The position numbers were made by a program, and so were the translations under genes. The notes under the pieces are model-generated. The model was not told the DNA's origin, searched no databases, and saw nothing but the letters and a program-made list of their open reading frames with translations. From Methylococcales bacterium (GTDB taxonomy: Bacteria > Pseudomonadota > Gammaproteobacteria > Methylococcales > Methylomonadaceae), in the NCBI GenBank assembly GCA_023134955.1, contig JAGLUC010000067.1, positions 1 to 6,267 on the forward strand: a DNA stretch of 6,267 nt. Direction: 5' to 3'. Below, in pieces: positions 1 through 6,267 of the stretch. The first letter of the stretch is position 1. Each line of letters begins with the position of its first letter.

Positions 1-24
1 AACCTACGACCTTCGGGTTATGAG
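1..24 (-). repeat. Partial tRNA-fMet copy, att-like direct repeat (left)
   Basis: These 24 bases are identical to 6206-6229. On the minus strand the copy starts with the anticodon loop CTCATAA and continues through the 3' anticodon stem, variable region, 5' T stem and first bases of the T loop before the window ends. Immediately 5' of the loop the sequence changes to unrelated bases (TTCTCC in place of the GTCGGG of the real tRNA), so there is no anticodon stem partner and no D arm. It cannot be a functional tRNA. The full 3' extent of the repeat is unknown. Confidence 0.85.
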
Positions 25-304
25 GGAGAAAGATATCTCTAACTTATCAAATACTTAGTCTTAAATATTCCCTTAAAGTCACTTTTTAGTAGTATGGAGT
101 TATACCTCTCATCTGATTTTTAAGGGACAAATACAACCCGTTTTCAATGACTATATGAAGGAATACCTCATCCAGAATAACGGTTATTTGTATGCGTTAA
201 TTATGATACGAAATCACTTATTCTAAATCATTATACAGCAAGCTTGTATGTTACATCTTTCGCTTATTAAAAACGCAGCTAAATAATTTATAAACAAAAA
301 AACT
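25..304. other. Left flank without a supported gene
   Basis: This AT-rich stretch lies between the tRNA fragment and the stop codon of the CRTAC1-like gene. I see no GC-rich hairpin followed by a T tract that would terminate that gene. A T run on the minus strand just after its stop codon lacks a convincing stem. On the plus strand a frame is open from 77 to 223, with its first ATG at 155 (23 residues). It has no clear ribosome binding site and no recognisable product, so I do not call it a gene. No integrase remnant was recognised on either strand. Confidence 0.5.
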
Positions 305-2254
305 CTAACTTTCATTAATATTAATAATTTGATTTACATTAATATCAGTGAGGATGGATACTTTACCACTAGGCCATACTACTCTAATTTTATCTATATT
401 ATTATAATTACCTAAACCAAAATGAAGTCGACTCATATTTTGCCCTCGATTATGAACTCCTCCATTCATATCTCTTCTTTGAGTATTTCCGCCTGAAGTT
501 ACATAGACTACTGCACCAAGTCCTCCTCTATTTGAAGTATTTCCAGTCAAATCAATTTCAACCCAATTGTTATTATTACCACGATTATTAAATAATTGAT
601 AACGACCACCATTAAAAGGAGGAGCTCCAAATCCATTGGAAATTAAAATATCAATAAACCCATCATTATTATAATCTCCCATAGTAATTGAATCACTAAG
701 CCCTGATACGGAACTATATAAGTGGGTATCTCTTTCAAACTTTCCTTCCCCATTGTTCCAATATATTTTCATTGAGTGATTTATTATAGGTTCTCTACAT
801 GCAAAAATAGCGTCGATATCCATATCATTATCAAAATCAGCTAATACCACATTATGACAATCAGTTGGCAACCCAGTTAAATTATCAACAAGAGCAGAAC
901 TCTCAAAATATGTTTCATGATTTATTAAAACATAACTATCCCTTTGTTTATGCTTAGAAAAATTATTAGTTAAAATTGGTGACGTAATATTTTGGCTTAA
1001 TGCAAATTTTGCATGTATAGTCCTTGCACTATCTGAACTAACAACAATATCCCAACCACCGTTAATAATATTATACCCAATAAAAATACCTGTATCTTCT
1101 CCTGCAATATGCTTATATATGCCATGATTATCTGTATTGCTTAAGCTTAAAGATAAAGTACATTTTATATACCCAACACTTTCTACTGCGTTACAATTTC
1201 CTAAATTGTAACCGCTGTTTCCTGTATATATACTATTTTTATTCCACCAAATTGATAGTAGGTAAAAATCAATAGATAAATTATTTGATGAAGGGATAAA
1301 TATTTTTTTTTGACTGCCGTTTACACCGATTTTGACTCCGTATAAATCATCGCCAATCATAGTTAGTGCATCACCATCAAAATACCTAGCTAAAATCATA
1401 TCATTCTTTAAGTCGCCATTTAAATCACCTACTGCTGCATCTTTAATTTGCTTAATAGGTTGAAATACATTTATATTTTTAGTTTTTACTTCGATATTTG
1501 ATTTTATTAAAGTGTCTGTAGAATAAATTGGACCAAGTGTAGATTTTGGAAAAGAAATTATTTCTAATTCATTCCCACCTATAATATCGCCTAAAATTGA
1601 AAATTCATGTGTATTACTTATATCGTTAATATCAACATAGCATTTTTCAAATTGAGCGAAAGAATTTTGACAAAATAAAATAAACCCTGGTGAATTAGGA
1701 CTAATGGCATTATTTAGAATAACATCCAATAAGCCATCATTGTTTAAATCTACCCATAAAGGCATTCTTCCTCTGCCTAGTAAAAAATCTATTTTTTTAT
1801 TTTCTGCAATATCAGTATATATACCGAATTCATTATTAAACAAATGATTAGAACCTTCGCCTAACCCTGCTGCTGCACCTGCTAGCACTATTAATTCCAT
1901 ATCACCATCATTATCATAATCTGCCCATGCAGAGCCATGTTGATCAGTGTTTACCGAATGGTTACTTACTCTCTGACTAGCATAATCAACAAACGTTTCA
2001 CCACCATAATTAAGATATAATGATGAAGTTCTTACATGATTAGTCATCCAAAGGTCATAAAAACCATCATTATTACTGTCCCCCCAAGCAACACTCCAAC
2101 TTGCACCATGAGGCACTATTAAACTATCACTTCTATCCTGAAAACGTATACTATGATCAGTTGATTGAGTAAGTTCAGTTCTACACGACATTGTTTGAAA
2201 TACAACAAATAACAAAAAAATATGTTTTAGATTATAATTTTTAAAATGACACAT
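305..2254 (-). CDS. FG-GAP/VCBS repeat lipoprotein with ASPIC/UnbV domain (CRTAC1-like)
   Basis: A 649-residue exported protein. The N-terminus has basic residues (K5, K10), a hydrophobic stretch at 12-19 and TMSC with Cys24. This suggests a lipoprotein signal peptide, although Thr at -3 is not a classic lipobox. Calcium-loop motifs of the D-x-[DN]-x-DG type, each followed by a hydrophobic strand, occur at about 57-69, 110-124, 167-181, 275-289, 471-484 and 525-539. Weaker blades lie near 221 and 395, which fits a beta-propeller. Residues 563-648 match the ASPIC/UnbV domain: NWVEIDL, a Gly-rich GGLGAVVYV, HFGLG (611-615) and VVWPSG (625-630). The length is normal for CRTAC1-like proteins, whose bacterial roles are mostly unknown; surface binding is inference. 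The ATG at 2254 has only a distant AAGGA (18 bases away), and no better in-frame start is visible. The gene lies about 800 bases downstream of the sulfatase gene and probably has its own promoter. Confidence 0.9.
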   Translation of the reverse strand: MCHFKNYNLKHIFLLFVVFQTMSCRTELTQSTDHSIRFQDRSDSLIVPHGASWSVAWGDSNNDGFYDLWMTNHVRTSSLYLNYGGETFVDYASQRVSNHSVNTDQHGSAWADYDNDGDMELIVLAGAAAGLGEGSNHLFNNEFGIYTDIAENKKIDFLLGRGRMPLWVDLNNDGLLDVILNNAISPNSPGFILFCQNSFAQFEKCYVDINDISNTHEFSILGDIIGGNELEIISFPKSTLGPIYSTDTLIKSNIEVKTKNINVFQPIKQIKDAAVGDLNGDLKNDMILARYFDGDALTMIGDDLYGVKIGVNGSQKKIFIPSSNNLSIDFYLLSIWWNKNSIYTGNSGYNLGNCNAVESVGYIKCTLSLSLSNTDNHGIYKHIAGEDTGIFIGYNIINGGWDIVVSSDSARTIHAKFALSQNITSPILTNNFSKHKQRDSYVLINHETYFESSALVDNLTGLPTDCHNVVLADFDNDMDIDAIFACREPIINHSMKIYWNNGEGKFERDTHLYSSVSGLSDSITMGDYNNDGFIDILISNGFGAPPFNGGRYQLFNNRGNNNNWVEIDLTGNTSNRGGLGAVVYVTSGGNTQRRDMNGGVHNRGQNMSRLHFGLGNYNNIDKIRVVWPSGKVSILTDINVNQIININES

Positions 2255-2272
2255 GTCGAAATTATTTAGTTT

Positions 2273-2277
2273 TCCTT
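2273..2277 (-). promoter_or_regulatory. Distant Shine-Dalgarno-like AAGGA before the CRTAC1-like gene
   Basis: AAGGA on the minus strand is the only purine-rich candidate upstream of the ATG at 2254, but 18 bases separate them, well over the usual 5-10. Initiation may therefore be weak or helped by structure in the AT-rich leader. No alternative in-frame start lies closer to it. Confidence 0.3.
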
Positions 2278-2315
2278 ATAGTTAGTGATTTTCATCGAAG
2301 AATACAATGAATAAA

Positions 2316-2344
2316 ATTATAGGCTATTAACACTTGATTGTTCT
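2316..2344 (-). promoter_or_regulatory. Candidate promoter A for the CRTAC1-like gene
   Basis: A perfect -10 hexamer TATAAT (2316-2321, minus strand) is preceded at 17 bases by AGAACA (2339-2344), which matches only three of six bases of the -35 consensus. Transcription would start near 2309 and give a leader of about 55 bases. A TATAAT is easily found by chance in DNA this AT-rich. The hairpin at 2321-2352 covers the spacer. Confidence 0.3.
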
Positions 2345-2352
2345 GATAGCCT
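2321..2352. repeat. Imperfect inverted repeat (hairpin) upstream of the CRTAC1-like gene
   Basis: AGGCTAT (2321-2327) pairs with ATAGCCT (2346-2352), and inside it AACA (2329-2332) pairs with TGTT (2339-2342) around a six-base loop. It lies about 70 bases upstream of the start codon and overlaps both promoter candidates. On the minus strand it is followed by ATAATTTTATT, a poor T tract. It could be an operator dyad, a leader structure or a weak terminator for transcription arriving from the sulfatase side. Confidence 0.4.
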
Positions 2353-2353
2353 T

Positions 2354-2382
2354 GAGATAAAAAAGTTTCAACTAATTGTCAA
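2354..2382 (-). promoter_or_regulatory. Candidate promoter B for the CRTAC1-like gene
   Basis: A perfect -35 hexamer TTGACA (2377-2382, minus strand) is followed after 17 bases by TATCTC (2354-2359), a weak -10 element. The -35 lies within the dyad at 2375-2395, as expected if a repressor or activator binds there. Transcription would start near 2347, inside the hairpin at 2321-2352. Confidence 0.3.
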
Positions 2383-2395
2383 ACAAAATGACAAT
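2375..2395. repeat. Perfect 7-bp dyad, possible operator
   Basis: ATTGTCA (2375-2381) and TGACAAT (2389-2395) form a perfect inverted repeat around a seven-base A-rich centre. The 14-base centre-to-centre spacing suits a dimeric regulator, and one arm overlaps the candidate -35 of promoter B. No regulator gene is in the window, so its role is inference. Confidence 0.35.
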
Positions 2396-2760
2396 AAAAC
2401 AGTATTCACTATACACGCTTGAGCACCTCTCTAATGATATTCTTTATTATAAATTTTATAATCACACAGTTAATTTAATCATCTAATAAAAACTGACACC
2501 AAATGCACTACTCACGTACCGAGTTAAAAATCAATCAGCAATAAATGATAATATTCCACAGTGATTGAATTTGTACGGCGAGTTTTAAAATTAGCGTTGT
2601 GCATACTTTTAATAATTCAAGGCTTTAACACAAAACAACAATTGAAATGGCGAACACATAAATAGAACTAAGTCATTATCGTATACCAAATTTAATACGA
2701 ATATATGTATTGTAAATACTTTCCTCATGAAAATTTGTTGATTAGTGATTTTATTGGTGC

Positions 2761-2783
2761 TCAATCAAATAAATTTTGATTGA
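2761..2783. repeat. AT-rich inverted repeat, 9-bp arms
   Basis: TCAATCAAA (2761-2769) is the reverse complement of TTTGATTGA (2775-2783), with a five-base loop. Neither strand has a T tract after it, so it is not a standard intrinsic terminator. It lies about 270 bases downstream of the sulfatase gene and could act as a 3' end structure or a protein-binding dyad. Confidence 0.35.
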
Positions 2784-3050
2784 AAAGCGATGAACTAATA
2801 TGTTTTCACGTATAGAGTATGGCTTGATGGTTCTGTTTTAACAGCGAAGTTAGTTAAAAGGCGTAAACAAATCATCTAATTCACTGTTATTTATCCTAAT
2901 CAAAAATTTCTATGCAATCTTCGGCTTTGCCAAAATCAAATAACATATAAATATCCATAAAAATTGATTGTTGCATTTCATCTATTTCAAAATATATTTA
3001 GATAATTACACATTTCAGTATGCCCCTCTAAATTTTCATAAAAAGGAAAA

Positions 3051-5873
3051 CTATTTCATCAATTGTATTGCATCGAAATACCCTTGTAGCCTAGATCTAG
3101 CAGCAGCAGATTCAACAGTATCTTGCCATTTTGGAATGGCAGGTTGTAACTGATAGGGATCGTCTTTAATGTTATAGAGTGTTCCTCCAGAATACAGTTT
3201 CCATGTTTTATCGAAAACATATTCTACTAAATTATCTTCATTCGGTCTTATTTTGTCATCCCAGCCTATATAAATCCACTCCCTTGGTGATGTAATATTC
3301 CCAAGCATTCTCGGCCAAAAATTCACTCCATTAATTTGTTCATATGTGATTTCTTGTTTAGCAAAATCTGCCAAAGTAGGATATATATCCATAAGGTTAA
3401 ACATATCATCTATTATTTTATTTTGAGGTAGTGTTCCAGGTAAACTTACAATCATCGGAACATGAGTACCATTATCTTTAGATGTGCCTTTTCCTCCTTC
3501 AATTATGCTTCCATCTGCTAAATACTGTTTTAATCCCTTTTTACTTCCATTATCTCCTACAAACATTACTAATGTGTTTTGAGACAAATTCAAGTCTGAA
3601 AGATGGTTAATAACATTTCCAACCATTTTATCCATATATTCTACATGTGCTTTCATTGGGTTATTAGTATCCATAGCTTGATCAGGTGTCGACTCAAATT
3701 CTTTAGAGGAATACCCTGGATGAGGCAAAAACATTGGATAATAAATAAAAAACCTCTCATCTTTATTTTTAGAAATAAAATCTAGAACTGTATTATTGAC
3801 TAAGTCAGGTCCGTAAATATCTGCGCCAAATGTATTTATTTTACCGTTATTGTTAAATGTGGGGCTCCAGTAATAGTTACCAGGGTTTGTATTAGTGGTG
3901 TACCATAAAAAATATTCATCAAATCCTGAATTCTGTGGCTCCATACCCCAATACGGGAAGCTTTCATCTATTGGTCTCCAAGGAAAGACTGTCAGCTGCC
4001 ACTTTCCAGCAATCATTGTCTTAAATCCTGCTTCCTGCATTAAATGGCCAAAGCTTTTCTCATTAGAATCCAAATAGCCAAAGTATTTATAATTGCGAAA
4101 ATTGTATTTTCCAGTCATTAGCTTATTTCTGGATGCTGTACACTTGGGTGATGAATGAGCATTTAAAAATTTGATGCCATTAGTTGCAAGAAGATCTATA
4201 TTAGGCGTTTGATATGATACTCCACCATAAGTACCAATTGCTTCCCACCCAATATCATCTGCCAATATTACAATTACATTGTAAGCTGCTAACTGGATCC
4301 CCTTGGTTTCTATATGCGCTTCAAGCATATGGTCAATACCTACGACTGTAACTCCAAGATCTCCATTGTTATTTATAGATTCCGGTATCGAAAAATTAAC
4401 GACACTATAGGCCGAGTCAAAAGTTAATGTTTTTATACGATTGTTTGTAGCACTATCTTTAATTTCAATTTTCACCTCACCAGTTTCTGTTGTATATAAG
4501 ATTGCTAACTCATCCGTTCCATTACCATTTAAATCTGAAATTACTGTCATTGATTTTGGATTGATATTGCTACTTAATATAGTATTGCCGACCTCTACTC
4601 CTGTCGCGGTATCCAATAACTGCAACTGGCCGATATTGATATCATCGGTACCTAGCAATGCCAACTCCAAAAAGCTATTTTTGTTTACATCATTAACTAA
4701 TGTCACATCTAAAGCATTAAATACGGATTCATACTTAAGATTATTAATCAAGCCTCCAGTGGCGCCATCTTTTATAACTGCTTCAAAATTACTAATTGTA
4801 TTACCAAGAACAATCAAGTCAGGTACACCGTTACCATTTAAATCTGGAATAACCTTCAAGAACTCCGTGCTCAAGAATGAATTAAACTTTATATTATGAA
4901 GCCATTTACCACTCATACTGTCTTTCAAGCGCACTTGAGTTTTATTATTAGATTTCGTTACCTCCAGGACAGCGATTTCGAATACTTCATTACCATCTAA
5001 ATCTGGCAAGATTCCAAAAGCAATAGGCTGTGCAGTATTATCAAATGAAATTTTAGAAACCAACGCCCCTGTAACACTATTTTTTATGTAAACATTTGTT
5101 ATACCAGTTTTTAAGCTACGGGCTAACAATGCAATTTCGGGTTTTCCATCATTAGTTAAATCTGGAACAACCGTAAAATCTATTGGTAAAAAGTTGTTGT
5201 TGAAAGGTATTGTATGAATGGTAGTTCCCGTTGCCACATTTTTTATGGATGCGTATATCAATCCAGTATCATCTTGGCTCAATATGGCTATTTCACTAAT
5301 TTTGTCATCATCTAGATCAGGCAAGGCAATAACACGAGGTTTAACCCAGCGAGTAGAGTCACTTTTGAAATAATCTTCATAATCTAGGACACCATCTTTA
5401 TCATAGTCATCACAAGCATCGCCAATGCCGTTTACATCGTGATCATATTGACTAAAATTCTTCACAAGCGGACAATTGTCAATATCGCCACATACTCCAT
5501 CACCATCAATATCGTTCTTGGAATCATTCAGACAAATATCACAGTCATTACCAATGCCGTCTTTGTCCTTATCCCATTGACCTGGGTTAGAAATAACAGG
5601 GCAATTGTCGCAGTCATTACCAATGCCGTCTTTGTCCTTATCCCATTGACCTGGGTTAGAAATAATAGGGCAATTGTCGCAGTCATTACCAATGCTGTCT
5701 TTGTCCTTATCCCATTGACCTGGGTTAGAAATAATAGGGCAATTGTCAATAGCATCTTCAATGCCATCAGAATCAATATCTGTGAAAGCTAATACATGTG
5801 TTGTTAATAAAGTTGACAGTATAAGAGATGAAAAAATATATTTGTTCAACTTTACAGTTATAAAAAATTTCAC
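3051..5873 (-). CDS. Exported sulfatase with thrombospondin type 3 and FG-GAP-like repeats
   Basis: A 940-residue multidomain protein. Residues 1-29 form a Sec signal peptide, with likely cleavage after VLA. Residues 32-170 are thrombospondin type 3 repeats, Asp-rich with DNCP and DxDxDG loops that bind calcium. Residues 181-512 hold seven repeats of 51-53 residues, mostly of the form PDLNGNGxPELAVL, suggesting a seven-bladed propeller. Residues 530-910 are a type I sulfatase that would hydrolyse sulfate esters. Visible active-site residues are D539 and D540, formylglycine-precursor C578 in CTASR with R582, K624, H718, D774, N775 and K795. Two deviations occur: Ala580 replaces the usual Pro, and Gln626 stands where GKWHL normally has His. 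The start is GTG at 5873, six bases after AGGGG; an ATG four bases upstream is in another frame. The substrate is unknown; a sulfated polysaccharide is plausible. A Cys-type site needs a formylglycine-generating enzyme, none of which is encoded here. Confidence 0.93.
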   Translation of the reverse strand: MKFFITVKLNKYIFSSLILSTLLTTHVLAFTDIDSDGIEDAIDNCPIISNPGQWDKDKDSIGNDCDNCPIISNPGQWDKDKDGIGNDCDNCPVISNPGQWDKDKDGIGNDCDICLNDSKNDIDGDGVCGDIDNCPLVKNFSQYDHDVNGIGDACDDYDKDGVLDYEDYFKSDSTRWVKPRVIALPDLDDDKISEIAILSQDDTGLIYASIKNVATGTTIHTIPFNNNFLPIDFTVVPDLTNDGKPEIALLARSLKTGITNVYIKNSVTGALVSKISFDNTAQPIAFGILPDLDGNEVFEIAVLEVTKSNNKTQVRLKDSMSGKWLHNIKFNSFLSTEFLKVIPDLNGNGVPDLIVLGNTISNFEAVIKDGATGGLINNLKYESVFNALDVTLVNDVNKNSFLELALLGTDDINIGQLQLLDTATGVEVGNTILSSNINPKSMTVISDLNGNGTDELAILYTTETGEVKIEIKDSATNNRIKTLTFDSAYSVVNFSIPESINNNGDLGVTVVGIDHMLEAHIETKGIQLAAYNVIVILADDIGWEAIGTYGGVSYQTPNIDLLATNGIKFLNAHSSPKCTASRNKLMTGKYNFRNYKYFGYLDSNEKSFGHLMQEAGFKTMIAGKWQLTVFPWRPIDESFPYWGMEPQNSGFDEYFLWYTTNTNPGNYYWSPTFNNNGKINTFGADIYGPDLVNNTVLDFISKNKDERFFIYYPMFLPHPGYSSKEFESTPDQAMDTNNPMKAHVEYMDKMVGNVINHLSDLNLSQNTLVMFVGDNGSKKGLKQYLADGSIIEGGKGTSKDNGTHVPMIVSLPGTLPQNKIIDDMFNLMDIYPTLADFAKQEITYEQINGVNFWPRMLGNITSPREWIYIGWDDKIRPNEDNLVEYVFDKTWKLYSGGTLYNIKDDPYQLQPAIPKWQDTVESAAARSRLQGYFDAIQLMK
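5542..5748. repeat. Three tandem 69-bp units in the thrombospondin type 3 region
   Basis: Units lie at 5542-5610, 5611-5679 and 5680-5748. The first and second differ at one base, the second and third at two. Each encodes 23 residues of one thrombospondin type 3 calcium-binding unit (core NPGQWDKDKD). Identity at synonymous positions points to recent duplication by slippage or unequal recombination. Copy number changes in steps of 69 bp would keep the reading frame. Confidence 0.95.
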
Positions 5874-6140
5874 ACATTTCCCCTAAAAAATAACATTTGC
5901 AACACAACAATTATCAGTGTAATTAATGCTTAAAATAATCTATATGTGGAGTTAATTTCGATTTCTAAGTAAAAAAATTTTGAATCAAGTATAAGGTAAC
6001 ATTAAAAAACGTTGATAGCGGGAGAAGGCAAAAGTAACCCCGATAGATTAACAGTTCAACCAAATACTTCTATATAAGTATACACAATTTTTTAAAGGTT
6101 TTATGCTGCTTACTTCAGTTTATAAGGGAAAAATCAGGAA
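5874..6140. other. Right flank upstream of the sulfatase gene
   Basis: This AT-rich stretch lies between the sulfatase start and the tRNA terminator, and should contain the sulfatase promoter. Several -10-like hexamers are present on the minus strand, but none has a good -35 at the right spacing, so I do not choose one. A short dyad, ATACTT at 6064-6069 with AAGTAT at 6076-6081, is the only other structure seen. No open frame with a recognisable product or excisionase-like gene was found. Confidence 0.5.
5880..5884 (-). promoter_or_regulatory. Ribosome binding site that sets the GTG start of the sulfatase gene
   Basis: AGGGG on the minus strand is six bases from the GTG at 5873. The nearby ATG (four bases upstream of the GTG) opens a different frame, so this site supports GTG as the true start. 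That start gives a complete signal peptide. Confidence 0.65.
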
Positions 6141-6176
6141 ATAAAAAGGGCTTAGAGATTACTATCTCTAAACCCT
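6141..6176 (-). terminator. Intrinsic terminator of tRNA-fMet
   Basis: On the minus strand, starting about nine bases after the tRNA CCA end, AGGG and TTAGAGAT arms (6164-6176) pair with 6147-6159. The stem has 12 base pairs with one internal mismatch and a four-base loop, followed directly by a run of five T. It would stop tRNA transcription before the sulfatase promoter region. If the flanking repeats are attachment sites, this terminator was brought in by the element. Confidence 0.88.
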
Positions 6177-6184
6177 ATATGTTG

Positions 6185-6261
<77 letters not shown>

Positions 6262-6267
6262 ATCGAT

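Larger units (their letters stand above)
2255..3050. other. Long intergenic region between the two genes
   Basis: About 800 bases separate two co-directional genes, which argues against one compact operon. Promoter-like elements and two inverted repeats cluster within 150 bases of the CRTAC1-like start. Further left-to-right, the region holds an AT-rich dyad at 2761-2783 and a weaker one with arms 2836-2842 and 2853-2859. Two very short open frames exist: 2561-2665 (+, GTG, 34 residues) and 2896-2976 (-, ATG, 26 residues). Neither has a good ribosome binding site or a recognised family. No clear terminator for the sulfatase gene was found after 3051. No tRNA, transposase remnant or integron attC site was recognised. 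Confidence 0.6.

Noticed and set aside
34..42. A 9-base match to the tRNA terminator (6163-6171) just inside the left repeat
   Set aside because: It is AT-rich and short enough to occur by chance, it is not at the same distance from the repeat, and it lacks the terminator's second arm.
25..304. Search for an integrase or excisionase remnant next to the tRNA fragment
   Set aside because: No frame on either strand shows recognisable recombinase motifs. The open frame at 77-223 has no such residues.
2520..2665. Possible integron attC site, suggested by AAC/GTT-containing short repeats
   Set aside because: No paired core sites of the required form and no long imperfect palindrome were found, so a gene-cassette origin is not supported.
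2968..3153. Plus-strand open frame of 61 residues overlapping the 3' end of the sulfatase gene
   Set aside because: More than half of it is antisense to coding sequence, there is no ribosome binding site, and it matches no recognisable family.
3603..4077. Two plus-strand frames of 60 residues (3603-3785 and 3895-4077)
   Set aside because: Both are wholly antisense to the sulfatase catalytic domain and have no features of their own.
4441..4899. Plus-strand open frame of 152 residues
   Set aside because: It is antisense to the propeller repeats of the sulfatase gene, whose frame shows clear periodic domain motifs. The antisense product has no recognisable domain.
5542..5748. Repeats considered as a CRISPR array
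   Set aside because: The 69-bp units are contiguous with no spacers and encode thrombospondin type 3 repeats in frame.
5439..5792. Plus-strand open frame of 117 residues with internal repeats, and a minus-strand frame at 5528-5776 with the same pattern
   Set aside because: Both are other-frame readings of the 69-bp repeats inside the sulfatase gene. The repeats keep any frame open, and neither has a plausible start context.

Overview
The window is an AT-rich bacterial segment with two large genes, both on the minus strand and both encoding exported proteins with calcium-binding repeats. A complete initiator tRNA (tRNA-fMet) lies at the right edge. The tRNA closely resembles the Escherichia coli initiator and carries an encoded CCA. 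Together with the AT-rich composition and the secreted FG-GAP, thrombospondin type 3 and sulfatase proteins, this suggests a marine gammaproteobacterium of the Alteromonadales type (Colwellia- or Pseudoalteromonas-like). The taxonomic placement is inference.

Layout from left to right: (1) positions 1-24 exactly repeat part of the tRNA at 6206-6229. (2) A 280-base flank with no supported gene follows. (3) At 305-2254 is a putative lipoprotein with FG-GAP/VCBS-type repeats and a C-terminal ASPIC/UnbV domain (CRTAC1-like). (4) A gap of about 800 bases (2255-3050) holds candidate promoter elements, several inverted repeats and two very short open frames, but no convincing gene. (5) At 3051-5873 is a 940-residue exported protein: signal peptide, thrombospondin type 3 repeats, seven FG-GAP-like repeats of 51-53 residues, and a type I sulfatase domain. 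Three near-identical 69-bp units lie inside the thrombospondin region. (6) A second flank, 5874-6140, shows no gene. (7) A strong intrinsic terminator (6141-6176) serves the tRNA-fMet gene (6185-6261).

The most interesting feature is the 24-bp direct repeat that brackets everything. Read along the tRNA strand, identity begins exactly at the first base of the anticodon loop and continues into the T loop, where the window ends. The partial copy has no D arm or 5' half. An intact tRNA at one end and a 3' tRNA fragment at the other is the classic arrangement left by tyrosine-recombinase integration into a tRNA gene. No integrase, excisionase or replication gene lies between the repeats. The simplest reading is a small (about 6.2 kb) cargo-only or non-autonomous integrated element, moved in trans or left after loss of its integrase. 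An assembly edge within a multicopy tRNA is the main alternative explanation for where the window starts.

The two proteins may act together outside the cytoplasm. The sulfatase would remove sulfate esters from a polysaccharide or similar substrate, and the lipoprotein could bind the same substrate or a surface partner. They do not form a tight operon: about 800 bases separate them, and the downstream gene has promoter candidates of its own. No sulfatase-maturation enzyme is present in the window.
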